A stretch of DNA of 64,000 bases from Flavobacterium aquariorum. GTDB lineage: Bacteria > Bacteroidota > Bacteroidia > Flavobacteriales > Flavobacteriaceae. Below the pieces are notes generated by a model. That model had not been told where the DNA came from, made no database searches, and was given only the letters and a program-made list of their open reading frames with translations. Below are positions 18,161 to 26,903 of this stretch, in pieces. Numbering within the stretch: position 1 is the stretch's first letter; every line of letters begins with the position of its first letter. Position numbers and translations under genes: made by a program. The DNA is taken from contig NZ_QKXH01000004.1 of NCBI RefSeq assembly GCF_003254745.1, forward strand, positions 280,313 to 344,312, written 5' to 3'.

Positions 18161-18861
18161 TTGTTTATTTCCCAATGGTAGCCTTTTACAGTCGGAATGT
18201 AGGCTGATCCGTTATTAAGTATCAATTCAGTGTATATTTTTTTATTGTATTTAATACCGATGGCACCTCCCGATACGTAAGTTTTATTTTTTTTGAAGGT
18301 GAAAATCATGGTGTCGTTTTCGAATTCGGCATCCGATACTTTTTCTACAAGCCAAGTGGATCCCCAGTTGAAATATAATTTGTTTGGTCCTACGCAGGTT
18401 ACATGTTTTATGAGATCGACGGCTTCTTTTGGAAATTTGTACTCTTCAATTAATTCTTTTTTGGTATATGATTTGCCGAATTGGGCATTTCTCAATAAAT
18501 TTCTCAAAGGAGTGTTGACGATAGCTTCTGCGTTTTCCGCTATTGGTGTTGCAATCGTTACTATAATTTGATCTTGATTATTACTATTGTTTTGGGTGTT
18601 TTTGTTTGAAGTTTGTGACTTTGGAATTTGTCTTTGAATGGCTGATGCTAAACCGGAATCAATATCAGTATCTTCTGTTTCCGCGTTCTCAATTTCAGTA
18701 TTTGACACTGCGTTTTCTGCGTTCATTGCTGGAGTGTCTGTTGTAATATTTGAGGTTTGGGTATAATTAGTTTCTGCTTCCTCTTCTTCAGGTTCATTTT
18801 TTCCACAACTAATTAGCAAAGCAAGAAATATAAAAGAAAATATTATTTTAAAGTTCTTCAT
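18157..18861 (-). CDS. Putative lipoprotein of unknown function
   Basis: The 234-residue product has a lipoprotein signal peptide (FLALLISCGK). A low-complexity acidic, Asn/Thr-rich linker (about residues 23-100) is followed by a folded C-terminal domain of about 120 residues containing FGKSYTKKELIEEYKFPKEA and LYFNWGSTWLVEKV. I do not recognise the family. It is coupled by an ATGA overlap to tag, but a functional link between a lipoprotein and a DNA glycosylase is not obvious. Confidence 0.7.
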   Translation of the reverse strand: MKNFKIIFSFIFLALLISCGKNEPEEEEAETNYTQTSNITTDTPAMNAENAVSNTEIENAETEDTDIDSGLASAIQRQIPKSQTSNKNTQNNSNNQDQIIVTIATPIAENAEAIVNTPLRNLLRNAQFGKSYTKKELIEEYKFPKEAVDLIKHVTCVGPNKLYFNWGSTWLVEKVSDAEFENDTMIFTFKKNKTYVSGGAIGIKYNKKIYTELILNNGSAYIPTVKGYHWEINK

Positions 18862-19007
18862 GATTAGAGCGTTAAGATACTTAATTACTCAAATTTAAAC
18901 TTTTTTTTAAAATCTTATTCAAAAGAATAATTGAAAAGTGCAAAAAAAATCCCAAACATATAATGAATGGGATTTGATTTTTAATGAAATATTTTTTGAT
19001 TCTATAC

Positions 19008-20066
19008 TTAGTATATTTGTTTTACACCTTTAGCATTATCAAATACGTAACTAACTAACCATGCAATTTGACCTTGTTTAGCGAAATAAATCTTTTTGCT
19101 TTGTATGTTGGGGATAACTTCAAGAGATGTTTCTAAAAGATTAAAAGCAGCGATTAAGTATTTTTGTTGGTACGTGTTCAAAACTTTTTTCATTTCAACA
19201 TTACTTTCAGCGCTAGTAACAAATCTCTGATAATTGTTTTCTGCGATTGTTCTTATAGCTAGAATATCATCATATTGGATTTGAGTAAAGTTTTCTTCTG
19301 CTTTGGCTCCATTTAAAAGAGTGTAGAAAGCCCAGGCTGCACCACCAGAGATGTAAACATTGCTCTTGTCTTGAGATTCAGCTCTGCTTGTGTACATTTT
19401 TTTGAAACTCTCTCTCATTGTTGGTAAATAGTCAAACAAGTTTTCGTTGAATTCAAATACTGTTTTTTGTTTACACTTTTTATTGATGATTTCAGTCAAA
19501 GTCACCGTTCCCAGATCACATGAAATTGGGAAAAATACAGATGAGTCGTTGATGTCTTTAGCATAACCTCCTTTAGTGTTTCCACCACCTATGTCTATAA
19601 TTACGGAGTTTAAATAATTTTTAGGAGGAATACAACCTCTCAAAAGTAATTTGGCTTCCAATGATGAGGAGATGATTTCTATTTTTTTATTTGTCAACTC
19701 TTTTATTTTTACTACTAAATCATTAGTGTTTGTTGCAAGACCAACACCTGAAGAGGCAACAACGAAAATATTTTTGTCTTCAATCTTGTATTCATTAAGC
19801 ATTTTTTTGTAGTTGTTGTAAACTACTCCACCTGCCTTGTCAATATCTTCTTTCAATAAAGTACCGTCGATTCCGATACCAGCTGCTATTCCTACGTTTT
19901 CAGTCCAAAACTCCTTTACATCGTAAGTGTTTCTTTTAATGCTCTCAACTTGAAGAACGGTCATTTTGATACCTTTACTTCCGATTTCAATACCACCGTA
20001 GAGTTGTGCCTGTGCTGTGTAGGTAAAGATTAGGCCTATTATTAAATAGTAAATTTTTTCTTTCAT
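19008..20066 (-). CDS. Exported Ppx/GppA-like (actin-fold) protein
   Basis: The 352-residue protein has a clear signal peptide (MKEKIYYLIIGLIFTYTAQA) and then a domain like exopolyphosphatase/guanosine pentaphosphate phosphatase: YGGIEIGSKGIKMTVLQV as the first phosphate loop and NSVIIDIGGGNTKGGYA as the second, plus ISGGAAWAFYTLL near the C-terminus resembling the adenosine motif. Ppx/GppA proteins normally act in the cytoplasm, so export is unusual. It is a single gene with a Bacteroidota-type secreted N-terminus. The substrate is unknown; polyphosphate outside the cell is one possibility. Confidence 0.75.
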   Translation of the reverse strand: MKEKIYYLIIGLIFTYTAQAQLYGGIEIGSKGIKMTVLQVESIKRNTYDVKEFWTENVGIAAGIGIDGTLLKEDIDKAGGVVYNNYKKMLNEYKIEDKNIFVVASSGVGLATNTNDLVVKIKELTNKKIEIISSSLEAKLLLRGCIPPKNYLNSVIIDIGGGNTKGGYAKDINDSSVFFPISCDLGTVTLTEIINKKCKQKTVFEFNENLFDYLPTMRESFKKMYTSRAESQDKSNVYISGGAAWAFYTLLNGAKAEENFTQIQYDDILAIRTIAENNYQRFVTSAESNVEMKKVLNTYQQKYLIAAFNLLETSLEVIPNIQSKKIYFAKQGQIAWLVSYVFDNAKGVKQIY

Positions 20067-20241
20067 AATTATTATTATTTGGGGTTAATGCTGGTTGCAA
20101 ATCTATATTAAAAATCTATAATTTCCTTTTTTTTAATGTTTTTTTTGAAGAACTTTTTTTTTAAGCAAAAATGTTTTAGAATTGTTATAAAATTATTATG
20201 TTTTTTAACTACTTGATTGTTGGTTGATTGAAAAAAAAATC

Positions 20242-20249
20242 TATTTTTG
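20242..20249 (+). promoter_or_regulatory. Promoter -7 box of the MFS gene
   Basis: TATTTTTG fits TAnnTTTG, with a TTG (20220-20222) 19 bases upstream as -33. A very short reading frame (MKKFFAPKKN, from 20255) lies between it and the MFS start and ends two bases before it; it may be chance. Confidence 0.5.
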
Positions 20250-20288
20250 CCAAAATGAAAAAATTTTTTGCCCCAAAAAAAATTAATT

Positions 20289-21527
20289 ATGATAAAAAAA
20301 TACCTAGACAATTTTAAAGATTTTCCAAAAGAGATTTGGATACTTACTTTAATTACATTCATCAACAGAGCAGGGACTATGGTTATTCCCTTTCTATCAA
20401 AGTACATGAAAGAAAATTTAGAATTCAGTTACAGTCAAATAGGCTGGGTGATGGTTTTCTTTGGAGTCGGTTCTATAATTGGAACTTGGCTTAGTGGTAA
20501 ATTATCTGACAAGATTGGCTTTTATAAGGTCATGGTGTTCAGTTTATTTGTCAGTGGTATCGTGTTTATTTTATTGCAGTATGCCACAACTTTTGAAGAG
20601 CTTTGCGTAGGTATACTTGTGTTAACAACTATTGCTGATATGTTTAGACCAGCAATGCTTGTGTGTCTAAAGACGTTTACCACAAAAGAAAATAGAGCTC
20701 GTGCCTATTCGTTAACCCGTGCAGCGATTAACTTGGGATTCCTTTTTGGGCCGGTATTGGGTGGATTGATTATTATGCAGTTGGGATATGAATATATATT
20801 TTATGTTGATGGTGCAACCTGTATCTTGGCAATTATTGTTTTCATGTTTTTTGTGAAAGAGAAGAAATTGCAAGTCAAATTGAAAAAACATCATGAGAAA
20901 GCTTTTAAGAAAGTTTCCGTGATGAAGGACAAGCCTTTTATGCTTCACTTGGTTATATGTTTGATAACAGGAATCTTGTTTTTTCAGATTTTTACAACTT
21001 TACCATTATATCATAAAGAACGATTTAATATGTCGGAATTTGATAGCGGATTGCTATTGAGTTTAAATGGACTGCTTATTTTGCTTTTCGAACTTCCAAT
21101 TGTGAATTATGTAAGCAAAAATAAAATAAACAATCATAAAGTTATTTCTTTAGGGTTATTGCTTATGGCAACTAGTTTTTTACTTCTGTTGTTCCCTTGG
21201 GAGGCTATTTTGATTCCTATGATGCTTTTTATGACATGCGGAGTAATGTTGACTTTCCCATTTGCTAATTCATTTGCAATGGAGAGATCCAATGAAATGC
21301 AAGAAGGTAAGTATATGGCAGCTTTTACTATGAGTTATAGTTTTGCACATATTTTAAGCGCTAAAACAGGTATGGAAATAATTCAGAATTCTGGTTATGA
21401 GTCGAATTGGATGTTTATGACGATTCTAGGAGTTGCCGGTACTTTGCTTGTTTTTAAGTTGTCTAAGATGGTTGAAAAAGAAGAGTTGAAAGAGAGAATG
21501 ATACCCGTAGAAAGTAACGAGAAATAG
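20289..21527 (+). CDS. MFS transporter (drug/metabolite efflux type)
   Basis: The 412-residue protein has about 12 hydrophobic segments and the MFS signature between helices 2 and 3 (GTWLSGKLSDKIGFYKVMV). Other features are an N-terminal TFINRAGTMVIPFLSKYM and a central basic loop (KLKKHHEKAFKKVSVMKDK), which fit a multidrug or small-metabolite exporter. A TTG at 20268 would add seven residues; the ATG at 20289 is preferred. The substrate cannot be inferred. A terminator follows at 21625-21659. Confidence 0.88.
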   Translation: MIKKYLDNFKDFPKEIWILTLITFINRAGTMVIPFLSKYMKENLEFSYSQIGWVMVFFGVGSIIGTWLSGKLSDKIGFYKVMVFSLFVSGIVFILLQYATTFEELCVGILVLTTIADMFRPAMLVCLKTFTTKENRARAYSLTRAAINLGFLFGPVLGGLIIMQLGYEYIFYVDGATCILAIIVFMFFVKEKKLQVKLKKHHEKAFKKVSVMKDKPFMLHLVICLITGILFFQIFTTLPLYHKERFNMSEFDSGLLLSLNGLLILLFELPIVNYVSKNKINNHKVISLGLLLMATSFLLLLFPWEAILIPMMLFMTCGVMLTFPFANSFAMERSNEMQEGKYMAAFTMSYSFAHILSAKTGMEIIQNSGYESNWMFMTILGVAGTLLVFKLSKMVEKEELKERMIPVESNEK

Positions 21528-21624
21528 TTCGGTTTAATTCGACTTATCTTTGTATTGTAATGTTATATTGTTTACTGTAGAAAGAAGTTCGGGATTAATA
21601 AAAAATAGAATAAAAATTGTTATT

Positions 21625-21659
21625 AGCAGCAGTGAACTTTTGTTTGCTGCTGTTTTTTT
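21625..21659 (+). terminator. Terminator after the MFS gene
   Basis: CAGCAG (21627-21632) pairs with CTGCTG (21647-21652), followed by seven T. It is about 100 bases behind the stop codon. Confidence 0.75.
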
Positions 21660-21810
21660 GTTTTAGGACTTATGTTATTTTTGTTGTTGATGCTTTGTTA
21701 AAAGTTATTAATTGTTTTTGTTAAAGTGTTTTTAGGATCCTAGATCATATCAGTGTTTTTTTTTTTTTTTGTTCTGAAAACTTATTTTTAAATGATTAAG
21801 AAAAGGCATA

Positions 21811-21844
21811 AAAAAAGTCCCATTTCGTGATGAAATGGAACTTT
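21811..21844 (-). terminator. Terminator of the rplM-rpsI-rpsB-tsf operon
   Basis: On the minus strand AAAGTTCCATTTC pairs with GAAATGGGACTTT with one mismatch, and a T-run follows. It lies about 50 bases behind the tsf stop. Confidence 0.85.
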
Positions 21845-21895
21845 ATGAGTAAACGAAAATCTGTAATTAGAAAATCGTTAATGTGATCTAATTGA

Positions 21896-22858
21896 TTATC
21901 CTAAAGTAACTCTTTTGAAACCTGTAATTTCAACATTGAATCCTTTAACGTAATCACCAACTTTTTTGCTGTCATCTTTGATGAAGTTTTGATCTAATAA
22001 GGCTTTCTCTTGATCTAAAGTAGTGTTGTCAGAGATGAAACGTTGAACTTTTCCTGGAATAATTTTATCCCAAATTTGTTCTGGTTTACCTTCAGCTCTT
22101 AATTCAGCTTTAGCATCTTCTTCAGCTTGTTTGATAACTTCTTCAGTCAATTGAGAGTAAGAAATATATTTAGGAACATTTTTTAAAGTTTTTCCTAAAC
22201 GTTTTGCTTCTTCATTTTCTTTTTCGATTATAGCAATACGAGCAGCAAGTTCAGAAGCAACGAAAGCTGGATCAAAATCTTTGTAAGATAATGTATCAGC
22301 TCCCATAGAAGCAACTTGCATAGAGATGTCTTTAGTTAAAACGTCACCATTAGCAATTGGTGCAGAAATTGCAGTTAATGCAGCAATTTTGTTAACGTGA
22401 ACATAAGATCCAACGAAAGCACCTTCTAAAATTTCAAAGCCACCGATTTCGATTTTTTCACCGATAACACCAGTTTGTTCGATTAATTTTTCAGCAACAG
22501 TAAGTCCGTTGAAATCTGAAGCTAAAAATTCCTCTTTAGAAGAAAAGTTAATAGCTCTTTCAACCAATTCTTTAGCTAAAGTTACGAAAGCCTCATTTTT
22601 ACCTACGAAATCTGTTTCGCAGTTTAAAGTGATGATAGCTCCTTTAGTTTTGTCAGCATTAACAAAAGAAACAGCAGCTCCTTCAGAAGACTCACGGTCA
22701 GAACGGTTAGCAGCAACTTTTTGTCCTTTTTCTCTAAGGTTTTGTATAGCTTTATCGAAATCTCCTTCAGCTTCAACTAAAGCTTTTTTACAGTCCATCA
22801 TTCCGGCACCTGTAGTTTGTCTTAATTTATTTACGTCTGCAGCAGTAATTGTTGCCAT
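21896..22858 (-). CDS. tsf: Translation elongation factor Ts
   Basis: EF-Ts recharges EF-Tu with GTP. The 320-residue protein has the conserved UBA-like N-terminus ITAADVNKLRQTTGAGMMDCKKALVEAEGD and the core region LNCETDFVGKNEAF, with IAALTAISAP following. The C-terminal part contains VQRFISDNTTLDQEKALLDQNF. Length is slightly above the E. coli protein, as in other Bacteroidota. It is the last gene behind rpsB, the usual order; the 136-base gap between them holds a repeat. Confidence 0.98.
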   Translation of the reverse strand: MATITAADVNKLRQTTGAGMMDCKKALVEAEGDFDKAIQNLREKGQKVAANRSDRESSEGAAVSFVNADKTKGAIITLNCETDFVGKNEAFVTLAKELVERAINFSSKEEFLASDFNGLTVAEKLIEQTGVIGEKIEIGGFEILEGAFVGSYVHVNKIAALTAISAPIANGDVLTKDISMQVASMGADTLSYKDFDPAFVASELAARIAIIEKENEEAKRLGKTLKNVPKYISYSQLTEEVIKQAEEDAKAELRAEGKPEQIWDKIIPGKVQRFISDNTTLDQEKALLDQNFIKDDSKKVGDYVKGFNVEITGFKRVTLG

Positions 22859-22888
22859 AATATAATGTGTTTAATGTTATAAAAATAA

Positions 22889-22990
22889 AAATTCCAATCT
22901 TTAAATCCCAAATTCCAATTTTATTAAATTATCAACATACTGTTTCTAATTTTTTATGGAACTTGGAATTTAAAATTGGAATTTAAAATT
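22889..22990. repeat. AATTCCAA/TTGGAATT inverted repeats between rpsB and tsf
   Basis: Several copies of AATTCCAAT and CAAATTCCAATTTTA (22889-22923) face TTGGAATTTAAAATTGGAAT (about 22964-22983). They share the unit found in the perfect hairpin at 9395-9440. This could fold in the rpsB-tsf transcript and set the relative levels of S2 and EF-Ts. Confidence 0.65.
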
Positions 22991-22994
22991 TGAT

Positions 22995-23789
22995 TTATTC
23001 TTCAGTTGCTGGAGCTACAGGAGCTTCAACTGCTGGAGTTTCAGCTACAGGAGCTTCTGTTTCAGCAACAACTTCAGTAGCATCAGTTTCTTTATCAGAA
23101 GTTCTATTTGCAAGACCGTCGATAATTGAAGCAGTTACTAAAGATAAAATTTTATCAATTGATTTAGAAGCATCATCATTTGCAGGGATAACATAATCTA
23201 CTTCACGTGGATCAGAATTGGTATCAACCATTGCAAAAACTGGAATGTTTAATTTTTGAGCTTCTTTTATTGCGATGTGTTCAGCTTTGATATCTACTAC
23301 GAACAATGCTGCAGGAAGTCTAGACATATCTGCGATTGATCCTAAGTTTTTCTCTAGTTTTGCACGAAGACGATCAACTTGTAAACGCTCTTTTTTAGAA
23401 AGGGTCATGAATGTACCATCTTTCTTCATTTTATCAATAGTAGCCATTTTTTTAACAGCTTTACGGATAGTTACGAAGTTAGTTAGCATTCCACCTGGCC
23501 ATCTTTCAGTGATGTAAGGCATGTTTGCAGCTTTTGCTTTATCAGCAACGATGTCTTTTGCTTGTTTCTTGGTAGCAACAAATAATATTTTTCTACCTGA
23601 TGCAGCGATTTTTTTCAAAGCGTCATTTGCTTCTTCAATTTTTGCTGCAGTTTTATATAGATTTATAATGTGTATACCATTACGCTCCATATAAATGTAA
23701 GGAGCCATATTTGGATCCCATTTTCTAGTCATGTGTCCAAAATGAACACCTGCTTCTAGTAATTCTTTTACTTCTACTTTGTTTGACAT
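22995..23789 (-). CDS. rpsB: 30S ribosomal protein S2
   Basis: The 264-residue protein has the S2 signatures VKELLEAGVHFGHMTRKWDP, GIHIINLYKTA, ILFVATKKQAKDIV, ERWPGGMLTNFVTIRKAV, RLPAALFVVDIKAEHIAIKEA and VDTNSDPREVDYVIPANDDA. After the conserved core comes a tail of about 35 residues rich in Ala, Val, Pro, Thr and Glu, which is common in Bacteroidota S2 and probably disordered. The gene follows rpsI with a 173-base gap. Confidence 0.98.
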   Translation of the reverse strand: MSNKVEVKELLEAGVHFGHMTRKWDPNMAPYIYMERNGIHIINLYKTAAKIEEANDALKKIAASGRKILFVATKKQAKDIVADKAKAANMPYITERWPGGMLTNFVTIRKAVKKMATIDKMKKDGTFMTLSKKERLQVDRLRAKLEKNLGSIADMSRLPAALFVVDIKAEHIAIKEAQKLNIPVFAMVDTNSDPREVDYVIPANDDASKSIDKILSLVTASIIDGLANRTSDKETDATEVVAETEAPVAETPAVEAPVAPATEE

Positions 23790-23962
23790 TTTTTGTACTA
23801 GTTTACGTTCTGTTGATTAGCAATGCATGAATGGCGATTAATCGGCTACATACATTTAGATGCTAAACTAATTTCCAACCTCGGTCGGACAACAACAACA
23901 TTGTTTTAAATTGTTTAATACATTCTGAGATGCCTTGCATAAATGATGCAAGACAGGCAATA
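23790..23962 (-). other. rpsI-rpsB spacer with a hairpin
   Basis: These 173 bases carry a stem: on the plus strand CTTGCAT (23934-23940) faces ATGCAAG (23945-23951), extended by TGCC/GGCA. It begins just behind the rpsI stop and there is no T-tract. The remaining 130 bases ahead of rpsB are long enough for a separate promoter or a leader RNA, but I see no clear consensus. Confidence 0.35.
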
Positions 23963-24349
23963 TTAACGTTTAGAGAATTGGAATCTCTTACGAGCTTTCT
24001 TCTGACCGAATTTCTTACGTTCAACCATTCTTGGATCTCTAGTTAATAAACCTTCTGGTTTCAAGATAGCTCTGTTTTCAGCATTTACTTCACACATAAC
24101 GCGTGCCAATGCCATTCTTACAGCTTCTGCTTGTCCAGTTGAACCACCTCCATAAACGTTTACTTTTACGTCAAAGTTGGATGCGTTTTCTGTCATAGAC
24201 ATTGGTTGCAAAACTTTGTACTGTAAAGTAGCAGTTGGGAAATAAGTTGCGAATGGTTTTTTGTTTACAACGATAACTCCTGTTCCTTCAGAAACATAAA
24301 CACGTGCAACAGCGGTCTTTCTTCTACCGATTTTGTGAATAACTCCCAT
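23963..24349 (-). CDS. rpsI: 30S ribosomal protein S9
   Basis: The 128-residue protein has the S9 hallmarks: IGRRKTAVARVYV, GGGSTGQAEAVRMALARV, LLTRDPRMVERKKFGQKKAR and the basic C-terminus KRFQFSKR, which contacts P-site tRNA. Its ATG overlaps the rplM stop by one base (TAATG), so the two are translationally coupled. Confidence 0.98.
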   Translation of the reverse strand: MGVIHKIGRRKTAVARVYVSEGTGVIVVNKKPFATYFPTATLQYKVLQPMSMTENASNFDVKVNVYGGGSTGQAEAVRMALARVMCEVNAENRAILKPEGLLTRDPRMVERKKFGQKKARKRFQFSKR

Positions 24350-24804
24350 TACTTAAGATCGTTTAGGTTAACAGTTCTAGGTTTTTGAGCTCCTTGTTTG
24401 TGCTCAGATCCTACAACAACATTTAAATTTCTAAAAAGTTCAGCTCCTAATTTGTTTTTAGGTAACATTCCTTTTACCGCTTTCTCTACTAGTAATGCAG
24501 GATTTTTTGATTGCAATACTTTAGCAGTTAAAGTTCTTTGTCCTCCAGGGTAACCAGTGTGACGGATGTATGTTTTCTCATCCATTTTGTTACCTGTTAG
24601 GTTGATTTTTTCTGAGTTGATAACAATTACGTTATCTCCACAGTCCACGTGTGGCGTATAACTTGGTTTGTACTTACCTCTTAAAATCATAGCGACTTTT
24701 GAAGCAAGACGACCTAAGTTATGACCGTCAGCATCTACAACAATCCATTCTTTTGTAGAATTGGCTTTTGTTGTTGAAATTGTCTTGTAGCTTAATGCGT
24801 TCAC
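24349..24804 (-). CDS. rplM: 50S ribosomal protein L13
   Basis: The 151-residue protein has the L13 features WIVVDADGHNLGRLASKVAMILRGK, YTPHVDCGDNVIVINSEKI, YIRHTGYPGGQR and VKGMLPKNKLGAELFRNLNV. It is the first gene of the rplM-rpsI-rpsB-tsf group and has its own promoter with a short leader hairpin (24833-24846). Confidence 0.98.
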   Translation of the reverse strand: MNALSYKTISTTKANSTKEWIVVDADGHNLGRLASKVAMILRGKYKPSYTPHVDCGDNVIVINSEKINLTGNKMDEKTYIRHTGYPGGQRTLTAKVLQSKNPALLVEKAVKGMLPKNKLGAELFRNLNVVVGSEHKQGAQKPRTVNLNDLK

Positions 24805-25155
24805 AATAATATATTTTAATTAAACATTCCATCCCCAATAAAGGGGTTGCAAAAGTACAATTAATTATTTTAAATACAAATAGCTTATTTGAATATTTTT
24901 TTGTTGGATTCCTGCTGATTATCAAATATATATTTGGATTGAGTCAAATAACATTTAGTTTGAGATTCATTTTTTTAAAATAATTTACTGGAATATTTTT
25001 TTTGATGTTGCATTTTTTTTGTAATTTTCGCTTTTAACCTTTCAAATGCCTGTTAAATTTTATATATTTAATAAAAATTTGGCATGTTTTGTTTAATCCT
25101 TTGTTGTTTTAATTTTTTTAACGACTCTTAATATAGTACCAAATACCATTCTACA
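24805..25155. other. Divergent spacer rplM / LacI regulator
   Basis: These 351 bases hold the rplM promoter and leader at the left end. The remaining part, up to the LacI start, is very AT-rich with T-runs. TAATTTTC (about 25021-25028) is a weak relative of the -7 consensus. I see no gene and no clear operator palindrome. Confidence 0.5.
24833..24880 (-). promoter_or_regulatory. rplM promoter and leader hairpin
   Basis: On the minus strand a -33 TTTG (24877-24880) and a -7 box TACTTTTG (24850-24857) are 19 bases apart. The leader then folds CCCC-TTTATT-GGGG (24833-24846), about 28 bases ahead of the ATG. This may be a ribosomal protein leader used for L13 autocontrol; an L13 leader motif has been described for Bacteroidia, but the match is untested. 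Confidence 0.65.
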
Positions 25156-26175
25156 ATGAAAGCAAAAGCAACATTAAAACAAATTGCAAAAGAACTTAAT
25201 GTTTCGGTATCGACTGTTTCTAAGGCACTTAATGATAGTCCGGAAATAAGCGAGCAAACAAAAATTAGAATTAAAGAATACGCAAAATTAAAAAATTATA
25301 AACCCAATGTTATTGGTTTAAATCTTAAAAACAGAAAAACCAAAACAATTGGAGTTATTATACCTAATATATTGAACTCATTTTTTGCCAAAGTTTTTAG
25401 TGGTATCGAGAAAGTGGCCGATGAAAAAGGATACAATGTTATTATGTGTATTTCTAATGAGTCGCTGGAAAAAGAAGCGCACACTCTTGAAATGTTGAGT
25501 AATGGTACCATAGATGGATTTGTCTTGTCTATTTCTGAAGAAGCCCAAAAGTTACATGAGTATAATCATTTCAAAGATATTATAAATGATGGTACGCCAA
25601 TTGTGATGTTTGATAGAACCACAGACGAAGTAGAATGTGATAAAGTTATTGTGGATGATTTTGATTCTGGTCATAATGCGACGCAGCATTTAATTGATTT
25701 GGGATGTAAAAACATCGCGTTAATTTCATCTGTGGATAATTTGAGTGTGGGTAAACTGAGAGCGGAAGGATATTTAAAAGCATTGAAAGATAATAATATA
25801 ACTATAAATGAGAATATTATTATCAGAACAGATTCGGAAATAGATCTTATTGATAAAATTACTGACTTGTATTCGAATAATCTTGTGGACGGTGTTTTTG
25901 CTTTGGATGAAAACGATTCGGTTGCTGCTTTAAAAGTGGGTGCCAAGAAAGGATATAAAATACCAAAGGATCTCAAAATTATTGGTTTTGCTGACGGAAT
26001 TCTTGCTTCAAGAAGGTTGTCCCCAAGTTTAACAACTGTCAGTCAGCACGGAATTGATATTGGAGAAGTTGCCGTAAAATTACTGATTGACAGATTGGAA
26101 TCTAAGGAAGAACACAAGCCTTATGAAACCGTAGTTATTAAAACTCAATTAAAAGAAAGGGAATCTACTAAGTAG
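25156..26175 (+). CDS. LacI family transcriptional regulator
   Basis: The 339-residue protein has the LacI helix-turn-helix (TLKQIAKELNVSVSTVSKAL), hinge helix region (KPNVIGLNLKNRKTKTIGVI) and a periplasmic-binding-like effector domain with VVIDDF-like and GFADGILASRRLSPSLTTV segments. Such regulators usually control sugar uptake and use, but no sugar operon is adjacent, so the target lies elsewhere. It ends in a terminator at 26191-26227. Confidence 0.93.
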   Translation: MKAKATLKQIAKELNVSVSTVSKALNDSPEISEQTKIRIKEYAKLKNYKPNVIGLNLKNRKTKTIGVIIPNILNSFFAKVFSGIEKVADEKGYNVIMCISNESLEKEAHTLEMLSNGTIDGFVLSISEEAQKLHEYNHFKDIINDGTPIVMFDRTTDEVECDKVIVDDFDSGHNATQHLIDLGCKNIALISSVDNLSVGKLRAEGYLKALKDNNITINENIIIRTDSEIDLIDKITDLYSNNLVDGVFALDENDSVAALKVGAKKGYKIPKDLKIIGFADGILASRRLSPSLTTVSQHGIDIGEVAVKLLIDRLESKEEHKPYETVVIKTQLKERESTK

Positions 26176-26190
26176 AAATAGAATCATAAA

Positions 26191-26227
26191 AAAAGGCAAT
26201 CGAAGAAAATTTCGATTGCCTTTTATG
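26191..26227 (+). terminator. Terminator after the LacI gene
   Basis: AAAAGGCAATCGAA (26191-26204) is the exact complement of TTCGATTGCCTTTT (26211-26224). Confidence 0.9.
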
Positions 26228-26256
26228 GACATAAAATAATGTTTTTCTAAAACTAG

Positions 26257-26664
26257 CTATTTCTTTTTGCCACCATTATTTCCTTTATATGATTTGGAAT
26301 CATAATCGTGGTCTATTTTTTTAATGTCAGTGCTTTTGACGGATTTAGTCGGTTTGTATTTCGTTTTGTGCATTGAATTTTCTTTCCAAGGATTGTCTCC
26401 TTCAAAATCAAAATCATTGTAGCTTCCAATTAATCTAATGGTAGTAGGTAAACTGACAACCGTAGTCCAAGTTCCTCCTTTTAGATAAGTGTATTTCTTA
26501 ACAACGGGATCAAAATAGACATTGGATTCAGGATAATACCTGTATTTTTTTTTTACTCCGTGTGCTTTTGCGTGTGCAGGTGGGTTTTGGGCGCTGACCG
26601 CATAGCTGCCCACTCCGATAAGAAATGCAAAAAACAAAATAATCGTTTTGATTGTTCTTTTCAT
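26257..26664 (-). CDS. Small secreted basic protein, unknown function
   Basis: The 135-residue product has a signal peptide (IILFFAFLIGVGSYAVSAQ) and a mature part rich in Lys, Tyr and Asp. A segment YRYYPESNVYFDPVVKKYTYLKGGTW is repeated in style in many Bacteroidota secreted proteins, and the C-terminus is Lys/Gly-rich (SYKGNNGGKKK). I do not know its function. A -7-like TATCTTTG lies upstream on the minus strand. Confidence 0.65.
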   Translation of the reverse strand: MKRTIKTIILFFAFLIGVGSYAVSAQNPPAHAKAHGVKKKYRYYPESNVYFDPVVKKYTYLKGGTWTTVVSLPTTIRLIGSYNDFDFEGDNPWKENSMHKTKYKPTKSVKSTDIKKIDHDYDSKSYKGNNGGKKK

Positions 26665-26813
26665 AATAATATTTTTTTGGTTAATACAATGGTTTATAAA
26701 TCAAAGAATCAAAGATAAATAATTAATTTTGAGGTTTTTACATTTTTTTTGTAATCAATGTTTTCTCATTCTTTATAAATTGAGAATTGGACACAGCTTG
26801 TAGGATCCAAATA

Positions 26814-26866
26814 AAAAGAGCAGGAATCGAGAAGGTTATTAACTTTACGATTTCTGCTCTTTTTTT
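26814..26866 (-). terminator. Terminator of polA
   Basis: AAAAAGAGCAG and AATCG (26814-26829) pair with CGATT and CTGCTCTTTTT (from 26848), with one bulge. It lies behind the polA stop and has T-runs on both strands, so it may act in both directions. Confidence 0.85.
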
Positions 26867-26903
26867 AGCTCTAGACTGAATACTTAAAACTGACTGTTTT
26901 TTC

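Larger units (their letters stand above)
21528..21895. other. Intergenic region between convergent MFS gene and tsf
   Basis: These 368 bases contain no gene. They hold two terminators (21625-21659 on plus and 21811-21844 on minus), a palindrome TAGGATCCTA (21733-21742) and a run of 15 T (21756-21770). Confidence 0.7.

Noticed and set aside
20255..20287. Ten-codon frame MKKFFAPKKN ahead of the MFS gene as a leader peptide
   Set aside because: It is AT-rich and short, with no clear attenuator structure after it; chance cannot be excluded.
21756..21770. Run of 15 T as a phase-variable tract
   Set aside because: It lies between two terminators and is not in a gene or clear promoter.
26257..26664. 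The small secreted protein as a third member of the two-component regulon
   Set aside because: It is also basic and secreted, but no CTTCATTT repeats precede it and its sequence is not related to the two Lys-rich paralogues.
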